64,000 nucleotides of DNA, taken from TH5896 sp050748485 (GTDB taxonomy: Archaea; Thermoproteota; Nitrososphaeria; Nitrososphaerales; Nitrososphaeraceae). The notes below the pieces were generated by a model, which ran no database searches, was not told the origin of the DNA, and saw only the letters and a list, made by a program, of their open reading frames with translations. This document shows positions 8,129 to 16,492 of the stretch, in pieces (position 1 is the first letter of the stretch; every line of letters begins with the position of its first letter). Made by a program: the position numbers and the translations under genes. The stretch lies in NCBI GenBank assembly GCA_050748485.1, contig JBOGPP010000127.1:15180-79179 (forward strand), in the 5' to 3' direction.

Positions 8129-8500
8129 CTATTTCTTTTTATTCCTTTTTCTGGCACCCTTTCCTGCGTTCTTTGAGAGAGGGATAGTATGGCTTTGCAA
8201 ATTTTCAAGATCGCCTAATCCATGGGTATACCTCTCCCAATAGTTTGATTGACCAAAGAGTTCATCCAACTGTGCAGATGCACTGAATGATATTTTATTT
8301 AGCGTAAGATGTAGCGTTTCATGACTTAACAGAGAACTAGCTATCTCAGCAATCCGACCATCCGAATTGAACTCCTTCCACGATCTGTAATTGCCAATAA
8401 ACGCCCGTGATCTCCCGTAATAAGAAACAAACATTAGTCCCCTTCTTCCAGATAGACCTTTCAATTTAAGATCCAGAACCATTTCATCTAGCACGAGCAT
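8129..8500 (-). CDS. Unknown 123-residue protein with an HExxH-like motif
   Basis: An unrecognised protein. The N-terminal half is beta-rich (MLVLDEMVLDLKLKG, GLMFVSYYGRSRAFIG). The middle carries LLSHETLHLTLNKI, in which HETLH matches the HExxH pattern of zinc metallopeptidases. The C-terminus is strongly basic (GKGARKRNKKK) and may contact nucleic acid. It is small for a peptidase and no third zinc ligand is obvious. It may head a unit with the small frame at 7927-8067 and trpE. Confidence 0.6.
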   Translation of the reverse strand: MLVLDEMVLDLKLKGLSGRRGLMFVSYYGRSRAFIGNYRSWKEFNSDGRIAEIASSLLSHETLHLTLNKISFSASAQLDELFGQSNYWERYTHGLGDLENLQSHTIPLSKNAGKGARKRNKKK

Positions 8501-8693
8501 AATATCTCAACATCAATTCATAGATTAATGTATCTTGAGAAAAATTGGAAACTGTAAATGTGCTTCATGAAAATCCTGAGTCGTTAAGCAAACTATTGAA
8601 ATGAATTGTAAAGATGTTAAAGCGTAAAGCTAATTTGCCAAGGCTTTTTTCGCATTTTTTTTACAATGAGATTCAAGAAAATTCACAATTGGA

Positions 8694-10184
8694 ATGATAA
8701 TCTTGATATCTAGAATGTTCTACCCTATATCATCACGAAGTAGGTTGACAATTTCAGTTATTCGCAACAAGAATTCTATTTTGAAAGGGTGTCACGGGCT
8801 AACTTCAAGTAAATTCGTTTTGTCTGCAGTAGAAGCGGCCATTGCACGGGTCGAACCGGCGAAATTGATTTCAAAGGCCGTTAAGAGGAAACAAGGCAGA
8901 CTGATAGTATCTAGTATTAAACATGAGAAAATGACATTTGATCTAACCAAGTATGATAAGATCTATATAGTCGGCGCAGGAAAGGCGTCCGTGCCTATGG
9001 CACTGGGGTTGGTAGAGACCCTACAACTAGGCAGCGCTAAGTCCTTGAAAGTTTCGGGTTCGATAATCACTCCGTACGGGACTTCAAAAAAGATCCCTGA
9101 TATTGATGTTATTGAGGCTGGGCATCCCTTGCCTGATCTAAACGGGATTAAGGGTACCAAAAAAATTGTGAATATTCTTCGGCGGGTTAAGCCTTCGGAC
9201 CTAATTTTTGTATTATTATCAGGAGGTGGATCTGCACTTTTGTCTCTTCCCATTAGAGGAATCACATTGGACGATAAGAGACATATTACACAATCATTGT
9301 TAGCGTCAGGAGCTTCAATTCAAGATTTGAATGTAGTACGAATGCACCTATCACAGGTAAAGGGTGGAAAGTTGATCCGATTTTCTCCACCATCAACTAC
9401 CTTTTTGACTCTTATAATATCCGACGTAATCGGTGATGAAATTCAGACGATTGCATCGGGTCCCACATATCCTAATCATTCTTCATTTATCGATGCAAAG
9501 AGAATATTGTCAAAATATGATATTTGGGATGTTGATAACTTACACATGAAAAGAATCCGTAAGGTTATAGAGAATGGAATCATGCTCGAGACAAATGATC
9601 GGCCGGGAAAAACTCCCGAATGTCACAGAAATACGGAATACGCTATAATTGGCAATAACGCGACGGCTTGTGTTGCAGCTTCCCAATATTTTAAGTCTAA
9701 AAAAATAGATACATTAGTACTCGGTTCTCACTTTGACGGCGATGCTGCTAAACACGGAAAATGGCTCTCAATGCTGGCGAATGGAATGAGATCGTTGTCT
9801 TTCCCATTTGCAATTGTCCTTGGAGGAGAAACAACGGTCAGGCTAAATAAGGAAGGTAACAACGGAATCGGTGGTCGGAATCAGGAAGCGGCTCTACATG
9901 CTTTATTATCGCTTGAAATTTCACCTGACCAGGATGTCTCTATTTGTTGCATAGGGACGGATGGGATAGATGGAAATTCAACGGCAGCTGGAGCACTGGT
10001 TACCACAACAATGGTGATTCACAATAAGCCCAATATAATGGAAGATTTGAGAAGCCATGTAGAAAATCATGATAGCAGTACGGCATTCAAGATGTTGGGT
10101 TCCCAAATAATAACCGGGAAGACTCTGACCAATGTGAATGATTTGAATGTGATATGTAGGTTAACAAATGGAAACAGTGACTAG
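8694..10184 (+). CDS. gckA: Glycerate 2-kinase (GckA/MOFRL family)
   Basis: A two-domain glycerate kinase that phosphorylates D-glycerate to 2-phosphoglycerate, as in archaeal sugar or serine-linked pathways. Visible features are IYIVGAGKASVPMA near the start of the N-terminal domain, LLSGGGSALLSLP, LSQVKGGKL, IISDVIGD, VLGGETTV, GGRNQEAALHA and CIGTDGIDGNSTAAGA, all typical of the MOFRL kinases. At 496 residues it is about 50 longer than most relatives. The first 30 or so residues look non-family, so translation may start at an in-frame TTG at 8781. Confidence 0.85.
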   Translation: MIILISRMFYPISSRSRLTISVIRNKNSILKGCHGLTSSKFVLSAVEAAIARVEPAKLISKAVKRKQGRLIVSSIKHEKMTFDLTKYDKIYIVGAGKASVPMALGLVETLQLGSAKSLKVSGSIITPYGTSKKIPDIDVIEAGHPLPDLNGIKGTKKIVNILRRVKPSDLIFVLLSGGGSALLSLPIRGITLDDKRHITQSLLASGASIQDLNVVRMHLSQVKGGKLIRFSPPSTTFLTLIISDVIGDEIQTIASGPTYPNHSSFIDAKRILSKYDIWDVDNLHMKRIRKVIENGIMLETNDRPGKTPECHRNTEYAIIGNNATACVAASQYFKSKKIDTLVLGSHFDGDAAKHGKWLSMLANGMRSLSFPFAIVLGGETTVRLNKEGNNGIGGRNQEAALHALLSLEISPDQDVSICCIGTDGIDGNSTAAGALVTTTMVIHNKPNIMEDLRSHVENHDSSTAFKMLGSQIITGKTLTNVNDLNVICRLTNGNSD

Positions 10185-10190
10185 AGACAG

Positions 10191-10985
10191 TCATCGCTTA
10201 ACGAATTGATTTTCAATTGATATATTTTGTGTATCTGAGATTATTAGTTTCTCGCCCCCCGTTGTTATCAGAATCAGTGAGCCATTTGGGTCAATATTGC
10301 TGGCCAATCCGTCCAACTGGACGCCATTCAATAGTACTTTGACCTTTTTCCCCATCATGGGACATCGAAATTTCCAACGGCTCATGACCAATCCCCATTT
10401 CTCGGCCTTTATTTCACTATAGTAGTGATTGAAAAGAATAAGGACAGAGGCTAGGAAGGGCTCTAACTTAATCGACGATTGTTTGGTATGATCGATCAAT
10501 GAGGTGGATCCTTTTAGCCCTTTCGGCCTTGAATTCAAATTTATTCCTGCTCCCACAACACAGTATTCTAAGTCCATGCCTCGAACAGCAGAGCTTATTA
10601 GAATACCGGCTACTTTTTTTGTCTTTATTAGAATATCATTAGGCCACTTAATGTATCCCTCTATGTGGAAATTTCTTACAATGGTTTCACACACTGCTAA
10701 TGACATCGCATAAGACAGAAATATACCGGAACTAGCCTTCATATCCTGCTTCGCTATGACGGAGAACCACAATCCTCCGAGTGGAGATAGCCATTTCTTA
10801 CCTCTCCTACCGCGTCCAAATAATTGAGAATCTGAAACTATCACTGTCCCATGTGAACAAGGGTCAGTTTCAGCAACCAAGATCGCATAATCCTGAGTTG
10901 ACGATATTGCTGTATAACTTTTGATCTCTCTCCCAAAAACGCAACCACTAAGGGCGGCCCTTAATTGAGCTAGGTCCAAGGTCAT
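10191..10985 (-). CDS. birA: Biotin-[acetyl-CoA-carboxylase] ligase without DNA-binding domain
   Basis: A 264-residue biotin protein ligase that adenylates biotin and transfers it to the carrier lysine of carboxylases. It has GRGRRGKKW at 57-65 (biotinyl-AMP loop), KWPNDI at 113-118, the lysine in KVAGIL at 124-129, and GAGINLN. A short C-terminal SH3-like domain follows. The helix-turn-helix of bacterial BirA repressors is missing, so it should not itself regulate transcription. It is convergent with glycerate kinase and divergent from ubiA. It fits with the biotin synthesis genes 5 kb away. Confidence 0.92.
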   Translation of the reverse strand: MTLDLAQLRAALSGCVFGREIKSYTAISSTQDYAILVAETDPCSHGTVIVSDSQLFGRGRRGKKWLSPLGGLWFSVIAKQDMKASSGIFLSYAMSLAVCETIVRNFHIEGYIKWPNDILIKTKKVAGILISSAVRGMDLEYCVVGAGINLNSRPKGLKGSTSLIDHTKQSSIKLEPFLASVLILFNHYYSEIKAEKWGLVMSRWKFRCPMMGKKVKVLLNGVQLDGLASNIDPNGSLILITTGGEKLIISDTQNISIENQFVKR

Positions 10986-11008
10986 AAATGTTTACACTTG
11001 TAAGTTTG

Positions 11009-11028
11009 GTGATATAGCGATCACTATT
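11009..11028. promoter_or_regulatory. Candidate biotin operator between birA and ubiA
   Basis: GTGAT-N6-ATCAC forms an inverted repeat at 11009-11024. On the minus strand, 11018-11028 reads AATAGTGATCG, directly downstream of a TATA-like stretch of the birA promoter. The same 11 bases occur at 18610-18620 in the bioD/bioA promoter region. The position next to the TATA box suggests repression by blocking initiation. Confidence 0.4.
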
Positions 11029-11036
11029 TTATATTT

Positions 11037-11999
11037 GTGAAAGGTAGTATTAAGACTGAATGGCTTGGTGACAACAAAAAAGAGATGGAACTTAGGAATC
11101 CATTGTTTGCTTGGTCTAAAGTATTAAGATTAAGGTTTGTATTATCATCGATCATCGCGGTTCTTCTAGGAGTATCGATAGTTTACTATGAGTCTACTCT
11201 GGTCAACTTTTCGTACACTATACTCATCCTCACTGGCGTACTGTTTTTACATCTCAGCATAGACCTGCTGAATGATTACTGGGACTATGTGAAAGGGATA
11301 GATAAAATCACAAGACGAACGAAATATAGTGGGGGTACAGGAGTATTGCCCAGTGGTCTTCTTAAGGCGAAACATGTTTACGTCGTTGGCTTGGTGTTCC
11401 TTGTTTTGGGATCTTTAATAGGGATTTATTTCATAATCGTGAGAGGGCCGATAGTTGGACTAGTTCTAGGAGTAGCAGTTTTCTCAGTTTACACTTATTC
11501 AAATAAACTTGTTTACCATGGACTAGGGGAAATTTTTGTTGCCGTCAAAGGTGCTCTTATCGTTTTCGGCACATACTTCGTTCTAACAAATTCACTTGAA
11601 ACTATCCCCCTCTATAACGGGATAATAGTTGGAATATTGTCAAGTTGTGTCTTGTTTGTAACGTCATTCCCAGACTTTGATGCAGACAAGTCAAAAGGAA
11701 GAAAAACGATTGTTATTAGCCTTGGCAAAGAGCGGGCGCTAAAGTTGTATCCTTTTCTTCTTATATCTCCGTACATCCTAATTGTATTGGGGATACTGTT
11801 TAATCAGATTGTAAGCTATTCGGTGATCTGCTTTGTTTCCACGCCATATTTACTCAAAGCGATAAGAGCGATAAAGAAAGCATCTCCTGAAGATTTGTTA
11901 ATCGCTATGCGATCGACTCTGGTTCTTGCTCGAATTACCGGGACGATGCTGATCATTAGCTATCTGTTGGCTGCTCATCTGCCCTTGACAAACTTGTGA
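11037..11999 (+). CDS. UbiA-family prenyltransferase (MenA-like)
   Basis: An integral-membrane prenyltransferase of up to 320 residues with about eight or nine hydrophobic helices. The first Asp-rich motif is NDYWDYVKGID at 79-89, followed by the YSGGTGVLPSGLL loop seen in MenA-type enzymes. The second is DFDADKSKGRKT in the sixth-helix region. MenA prenylates dihydroxynaphthoate in menaquinone synthesis, but UbiA proteins also make archaeal lipids, so the acceptor is uncertain. The start given is GTG; an ATG at 11085 (MELRNPLFAW) is an equally good start. Confidence 0.82.
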   Translation: MKGSIKTEWLGDNKKEMELRNPLFAWSKVLRLRFVLSSIIAVLLGVSIVYYESTLVNFSYTILILTGVLFLHLSIDLLNDYWDYVKGIDKITRRTKYSGGTGVLPSGLLKAKHVYVVGLVFLVLGSLIGIYFIIVRGPIVGLVLGVAVFSVYTYSNKLVYHGLGEIFVAVKGALIVFGTYFVLTNSLETIPLYNGIIVGILSSCVLFVTSFPDFDADKSKGRKTIVISLGKERALKLYPFLLISPYILIVLGILFNQIVSYSVICFVSTPYLLKAIRAIKKASPEDLLIAMRSTLVLARITGTMLIISYLLAAHLPLTNL

Positions 12000-12031
12000 T
12001 AGAAATAGGCAATGACTGCACCATAGTAGGT

Positions 12032-13369
12032 CTAAATGATAGGGGGCCTCGCGAAGATATTTCTGGGGTTGGTGTGATACTCTACTGCCAACATGGGGTC
12101 TTTCTGCCTCCCAGTTAGGATCCCGACTGTGATATCATCCTCCTTTATCACTTCTTGCTCCCTTAATACTTTGATGCCGGCAGGGACGGCGCCAGATGCC
12201 ATTTCACAGTCAAATCCGTTCAATCCTACGACTGCCATCCCATGACTCATCTCCTTATCATCGACTTGGACTACTAGCCCATCTGTGAATTTTATCGCTC
12301 GAAGCGCTTTTGCAATATTGGGAGGTTTTCCAATTTGTATCGCGGTAGCTCTAGTCTTGGGGTATATAGCCTTACTGTCCTTGTGGTCATAGTATCTGTT
12401 CAATAGATCAACGTCGAAATTTCCATCGTTCCAGACAAGCTTTTGGCCTTCAAATCTGCCATTCACTAGTTCATAGAAGGTATTTGCACCGCTTGAGTTT
12501 ACGACAATCAACCTGGGCACCTTCTTTATCCATCCCCAATCATATAACTCCATCAAGCATTTTCCACAACTAGCAGTATTTCCAAGTGCTCCACCAGGAT
12601 ATACAAGCCAATCCGGGGGATTCCAGTCTAGGTTCTCCAGGATCCTATATACTATTGTCTTTTGGCCTTCTAGCCTAAACGGATTCACAGAATTTACCGT
12701 ATATCCATTCTTGAGATTCACTTTTGCCAACGATTGATTAAGAGCATCATCAAAATTTCCATCTACTTGAATCACTTGGGCACCAAATTGGAATGCCTGT
12801 CCTAGTTTTCCAGCAGCAATTTCTCCTTTTGGGATATAGACTTCGCATCTCATATTTTCGTTGGCCGCGTACATTGCGGCTGATGCGGAAGTATTTCCAG
12901 TGGATGCACAAATAATTTTGCTCACACCGGTAGCTTTCGCATGCGTTATTGCAGTTGACATACCATTGTCCTTAAAAGATCCGCTTGGGTTGTAGCCTTC
13001 TGGCTGCAATAGAAGACAATTCTGATCCAAACCAACGTATTCCGCAACTCTGCTCATCCTGTAGGGTTTTGAAAGTCTCCCTTCTGCTCCATCGAGTGAT
13101 ACAAGTATTTTTGCGCACTCATCTAAGTCTTCTATATCAATTCCAAGAAAGTTAATAAGATCGCGAAAACGCCATACCCCACTTTCATTGTATATGTTTC
13201 CACCGTGATTTCTTCGTGAATAAAATTTTTCTCTTAATTCCTTTTTCGGTTTGTCAAGGTATGTAACATCTAACAAAGAATTGCAGGAACATGAATAGGC
13301 TTCGCTCATGATATCGAAAGATTTTCCACACTTTGGATTAATGCACCTCTTTATCGCCTTCTCTTTCAT
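12032..13369 (-). CDS. thrC: Threonine synthase
   Basis: A PLP enzyme of 445 residues converting O-phosphohomoserine to threonine. An N-terminal zinc-knuckle-like region carries Cys9, Cys14, Cys27 and Cys29. The PLP lysine is K133 in NPSGSFKDNG, followed by CASTGNTSAS and the glycine-rich phosphate loop in YPGGALGNTAS. Length and motifs fit archaeal ThrC rather than threonine dehydratase. It is a stand-alone minus-strand gene, divergent from the regulator locus at 13526. Confidence 0.92.
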   Translation of the reverse strand: MKEKAIKRCINPKCGKSFDIMSEAYSCSCNSLLDVTYLDKPKKELREKFYSRRNHGGNIYNESGVWRFRDLINFLGIDIEDLDECAKILVSLDGAEGRLSKPYRMSRVAEYVGLDQNCLLLQPEGYNPSGSFKDNGMSTAITHAKATGVSKIICASTGNTSASAAMYAANENMRCEVYIPKGEIAAGKLGQAFQFGAQVIQVDGNFDDALNQSLAKVNLKNGYTVNSVNPFRLEGQKTIVYRILENLDWNPPDWLVYPGGALGNTASCGKCLMELYDWGWIKKVPRLIVVNSSGANTFYELVNGRFEGQKLVWNDGNFDVDLLNRYYDHKDSKAIYPKTRATAIQIGKPPNIAKALRAIKFTDGLVVQVDDKEMSHGMAVVGLNGFDCEMASGAVPAGIKVLREQEVIKEDDITVGILTGRQKDPMLAVEYHTNPRNIFARPPII

Positions 13370-13525
13370 GAATTTGAAACCGTCTACAGTTCATATAAAT
13401 TGTTTATTTTCTGAATAAATCTTAAGGAATGTCAGACCATGTAATCTGGAAATCTGTTACAATATCTGATATTCGTAATGCTGATGTAAACCCGAGTCAC
13501 TGAGGAATGAGGTGGAGGTGAATGA

Positions 13526-13627
13526 ATGAAGTTTAAGAATGTAAGAAATATCCTAACGTATTGTCGTGATAATTTGTCCAAGCATTTTTTATTCTCTTAT
13601 GTCAACTCAGGAATCGGATACCGATGA
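13526..13627 (+). CDS. 33-residue ORF with strong Shine-Dalgarno, overlapping the winged-helix gene
   Basis: An ATG at 13526 opens a 33-codon frame (MKFKNVRNILTYCRDNLSKH at the start) whose TGA overlaps the next ATG by four bases (ATGA). GGAGGTG at 13514-13520 lies five bases upstream, one of the clearest ribosome sites in the window. The overlap suggests translational coupling with the regulator. The peptide is basic and may be functional or a leader. No family is recognised. Confidence 0.5.
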   Translation: MKFKNVRNILTYCRDNLSKHFLFSYVNSGIGYR

Positions 13628-13947
13628 AGAACCGCTCAGACATTGAAGTTATGGCGTCAATTCTCCGATCTGCGACTAACGGCTGGGAGTATAAAACAAG
13701 CATGATGAATACAGCTGCCATTTCACATTCACAATTAATACGGTATCTAGCCGTTGGGATAGAAAAGGGACTGATTGAATATTCAGATACAACTGGACTA
13801 TATAGGACGACTGAATCAGGAGTATTCTATCTCAGAAAATATGAACAGATGGTATCTATGCTTCCCTCCGTTCCCGAAATTTTGGATCTTGAGAAAGAGC
13901 ATGATTCTCTGAAATCTCCAGATCATGTATATAGCAGTGTGAGCTAG
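13624..13947 (+). CDS. Winged helix-turn-helix transcriptional regulator
   Basis: A 107-residue DNA-binding protein with the layout of archaeal one-domain winged helix proteins (HTH_45 type). Helices cover SDIEVMASILRSA and KTSMMNTAAISHSQLIRYL, the recognition region is SHSQLIRYLAVGIEKGLI, and the wing is IEYSDTTGLYRTTESG. A helix after it may dimerise. It starts four bases inside the end of the 33-residue ORF. The asparagine-synthetase-like gene follows about 90 bp later. Targets are unknown; the locus itself is the obvious candidate. Confidence 0.75.
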   Translation: MKNRSDIEVMASILRSATNGWEYKTSMMNTAAISHSQLIRYLAVGIEKGLIEYSDTTGLYRTTESGVFYLRKYEQMVSMLPSVPEILDLEKEHDSLKSPDHVYSSVS

Positions 13948-14039
13948 TTGAATGACTAGTATCCTTTCATCTATAGGGTGAGTTTTCACTGGCAATTTCG
14001 AATAAGTGATATAGAGATAGCTAACCTATTCCTTTACAA

Positions 14040-14990
14040 TTGAAAAATGAGCTATGCAAGAGATTGAAGGATTGCGTTCGCTCTGCGGTTTGGGATGAAG
14101 TTTGCGATACTGTCCTGCTTTCAGGTGGACTAGATAGCACCATTATAGCGGCAATTCGTCAGCCTGAGTATTCCATCACTATAGGTTTTGGCTCTGAAGC
14201 AACTGACTTGAAATATGCAGATGCTGCCGCTCTCAAATTCGTCAGAAAGAAGATAACAAGAATCCTCTCAACTCAAGAAGTGTTAAGATTAATCGATAGA
14301 GTCATTGTCGCATTAAGAACCTTTGATCCAATAACAATTAGGAACTCTGTTGTTCCCTATGCTGCATTGGAAGTAGCTAACTCCAATGGATTTGAATGTG
14401 TCTACACTGGTGACGGCGGGGACGAAATATTTGCAGGCTACAATTTTCTTAAAAGATATTTAGATAACTCGTCACGTCTCGAGAGCGAAATATCCCGTTT
14501 AAGAACAATAATGACCTTCCCATCATTTAGCATAGGGGATAGTCTGAAGGTGAAGATCGTTGCTCCATTTCTCAATAAAAGAGTAATCCGTATAGCCGAA
14601 CTGATTCCAATTTCAGACCTGGTTTCATTTTATAGAAATAGGATTTGGGGCAAAATAGTATTACGACGCTGTTATCGAAATGAACTAGGAGAGGAATTAT
14701 GTTGGAGAACGAAACAGGCACAGGAAGAAGGGGCGGGCATATCGAGAATTAGAGAAGTCCTTGAAAATTCCTACACCGATTTTTCGTTCGTCGAAGAGGC
14801 ACGTATGGCAAAAGGCAATGGTGTAGTCGTAAGAGATAAGGAACATCTACATTATTTCAGGAGCTTCATTCGCAATTTTTCTCTCGAAGAGAAGTGTGAT
14901 TGTCCCGAATTGACTTGTTCTGGTTGTGGCAATTGCGTGTCCTTTCTTTCAAACTACTGCCAGCAATGTGGACAATATCCTGTAGCATAG
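14040..14990 (+). CDS. Stand-alone asparagine-synthetase-like ATPase domain with cysteine-rich tail
   Basis: A 316-residue protein with the synthetase half of asparagine synthetase B: PP-loop VLLSGGLDSTIIAA at 25-38, TIGFGSEATDL, and GDGGDEIFAGYNF. The N-terminal glutaminase domain is absent, so it would use free ammonia, another amine or a partner amidotransferase. The last 35 residues contain eight cysteines (CDCPELTCSGCGNC, then CQQCG), likely a zinc-binding tail. The start is TTG. A winged-helix regulator lies upstream. True asparagine synthetase, or an amide-forming enzyme for another substrate, are both possible. Confidence 0.72.
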   Translation: MKNELCKRLKDCVRSAVWDEVCDTVLLSGGLDSTIIAAIRQPEYSITIGFGSEATDLKYADAAALKFVRKKITRILSTQEVLRLIDRVIVALRTFDPITIRNSVVPYAALEVANSNGFECVYTGDGGDEIFAGYNFLKRYLDNSSRLESEISRLRTIMTFPSFSIGDSLKVKIVAPFLNKRVIRIAELIPISDLVSFYRNRIWGKIVLRRCYRNELGEELCWRTKQAQEEGAGISRIREVLENSYTDFSFVEEARMAKGNGVVVRDKEHLHYFRSFIRNFSLEEKCDCPELTCSGCGNCVSFLSNYCQQCGQYPVA

Positions 14991-15079
14991 TGAAAGATCA
15001 CGTTCAGAATACAATCATAGTCGAATGATAATACTTGTAATCGTATCTACAAATCGAGACGAAGTCATGATTCAGCTGT

Positions 15080-15394
15080 CTACAGGATCTTGGTTAACTG
15101 CTTTTTTATCCTAGAGATTGTTGGATAGCTATAGCCTTTCTCTCGATATATTCGTATCATAGATTTCCAATTTTTGAGGCGACGCTTAGCCTGAAGCTTG
15201 GTTAGCAAGTGCGTTTCTCTTTTGACGATACTCTTTCTCCCAGGGAATAAGTAGCCTCCAGAAATGGCCAAGTATCTTTTGTACGCAAACCTCAGCCCGA
15301 ACAATAACATGTGAGCCGGCAGCGATCTGAAGTATGTAGATATCTCAGTGTATTCGTCTTCCGAAAGATCGACACTCAGAGTAATTTTCTTCAT
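15080..15394 (-). CDS. Unknown 104-residue basic protein
   Basis: Not recognised. It starts with a strand and turn (MKKITLSVDLSEDEYTEIST) and continues with helices rich in Arg and Lys, ending YPTISRIKKQLTKIL, which could be a small DNA-binding helical pair. It faces away from bioB and is convergent with the asparagine-synthetase-like gene. Composition is protein-like and the ATG start is followed by a good frame. A regulatory role is possible but not shown. Confidence 0.5.
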   Translation of the reverse strand: MKKITLSVDLSEDEYTEISTYFRSLPAHMLLFGLRFAYKRYLAISGGYLFPGRKSIVKRETHLLTKLQAKRRLKNWKSMIRIYREKGYSYPTISRIKKQLTKIL

Positions 15395-15481
15395 CGCATT
15401 TTTTTAGCATAGAAACTTATTAAAATATTTCAAATTTCGTATTCTGAAAGCTTTTGCAACGCTACAAATGAATCCGAAAGT

Positions 15482-15490
15482 TAATTATAT
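15482..15490 (+). promoter_or_regulatory. TATA-like box of bioB
   Basis: TAATTATAT lies 25-33 nt upstream of the bioB ATG at 15515, the distance expected when transcription starts at or just before the start codon. Confidence 0.5.
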
Positions 15491-15514
15491 GATCCAGTAT
15501 TCTCCCATAGATCA

Positions 15515-16492
15515 ATGATGGACGATGTTGAGTTCATAGATGAAATGGAGAATAAGGTCGATTCGGGTGCTGAAATACGACTTGTAGAAGCTGAGCGACT
15601 CCTCAATACTACTAACGTCCAAATCTTGGCAGAAACAGCCAACAGAATAGCTCGAAAATTTAGTGAGGATTTGATAGACGTGGAAATGCTGCTTAATGCA
15701 AAATCTGGCAGTTGTCCTGAAGACTGTTCATTCTGTGCTCAATCTTCTTTTTATGAAAGCAAGATAACTAAATTTCCTTTACTTTCTAAGGAGATAATAC
15801 TAGAAAGGGCCCAAAAAGCCAAGGATTCGGGTGCAAATAGTTTTTGTTTGGTATGTGCATACAGATCGCCCCCTGAAAGCGATTTTAATTATATATGTGA
15901 TATAATAGAATATATAAAGAAGTATTTAGAGATTGATGTAAATGTTTCTTTAGGTTTCATGACGAAGGAGCGGGCGAGATGTTTAAAGACGATTGGAGTA
16001 AAGAGATACAATCACAACCTAGAAACATCAGAAAGCTATTTTTCACAAATTTGTAGAACTCACGATTTTTCAGATAGAGTGAATACTGCCCGCATAGTTA
16101 AAGAAGCCGGTCTTGAACTATGTTGTGGCGGGATTATTGGGATGGGCGAAACCACGAGACAGAGATTAGAGCTTGCATACTCTATCAGGGATTTATCACC
16201 AAACGAGGTTCCAATAAACATTCTCATACCTAAGTCAGGAACTCCTTTCGAAAACCTTCGTGGAGTTAGTCCGATCGATGCAATCAAAACAATAGCCGTA
16301 TGGAGGTTCTTAATGCCTACTCCAATTATCAAAATTGCTGCTGGTCGGGAAGTATACTTTAGAGACGATGACAATTTGGCATTAAAGGCAGGAGCGAATG
16401 GTATAATCACAGGTGGGTATTTGACTACAAATGGTAACGACCCAAGTAGGGATATACAAATGATTCATGATATTGGTATCAACCAAGCCTAA
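15515..16492 (+). CDS. bioB: Biotin synthase
   Basis: A radical SAM enzyme of 325 residues that inserts sulfur into dethiobiotin to give biotin. The 4Fe-4S ligands are Cys67, Cys71 and Cys74 in GSCPEDCSFCAQSS. Other family motifs are YNHNLETS, CCGGIIGMGET and AGREVYF; the Arg and Asn ligands of the second cluster region are in place. Two adjacent ATGs begin the gene; the first is used here. Its end overlaps the start of bioF by 26 bases. Confidence 0.96.
   Translation: MMDDVEFIDEMENKVDSGAEIRLVEAERLLNTTNVQILAETANRIARKFSEDLIDVEMLLNAKSGSCPEDCSFCAQSSFYESKITKFPLLSKEIILERAQKAKDSGANSFCLVCAYRSPPESDFNYICDIIEYIKKYLEIDVNVSLGFMTKERARCLKTIGVKRYNHNLETSESYFSQICRTHDFSDRVNTARIVKEAGLELCCGGIIGMGETTRQRLELAYSIRDLSPNEVPINILIPKSGTPFENLRGVSPIDAIKTIAVWRFLMPTPIIKIAAGREVYFRDDDNLALKAGANGIITGGYLTTNGNDPSRDIQMIHDIGINQA

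Noticed and set aside
13480..13530. C/D box-like words (CTGATGT, CTGA, AATGAGG)
   Set aside because: Boxes are imperfect, the closing D box is absent and the purine-rich part is better explained as the ribosome site of the 33-residue ORF.
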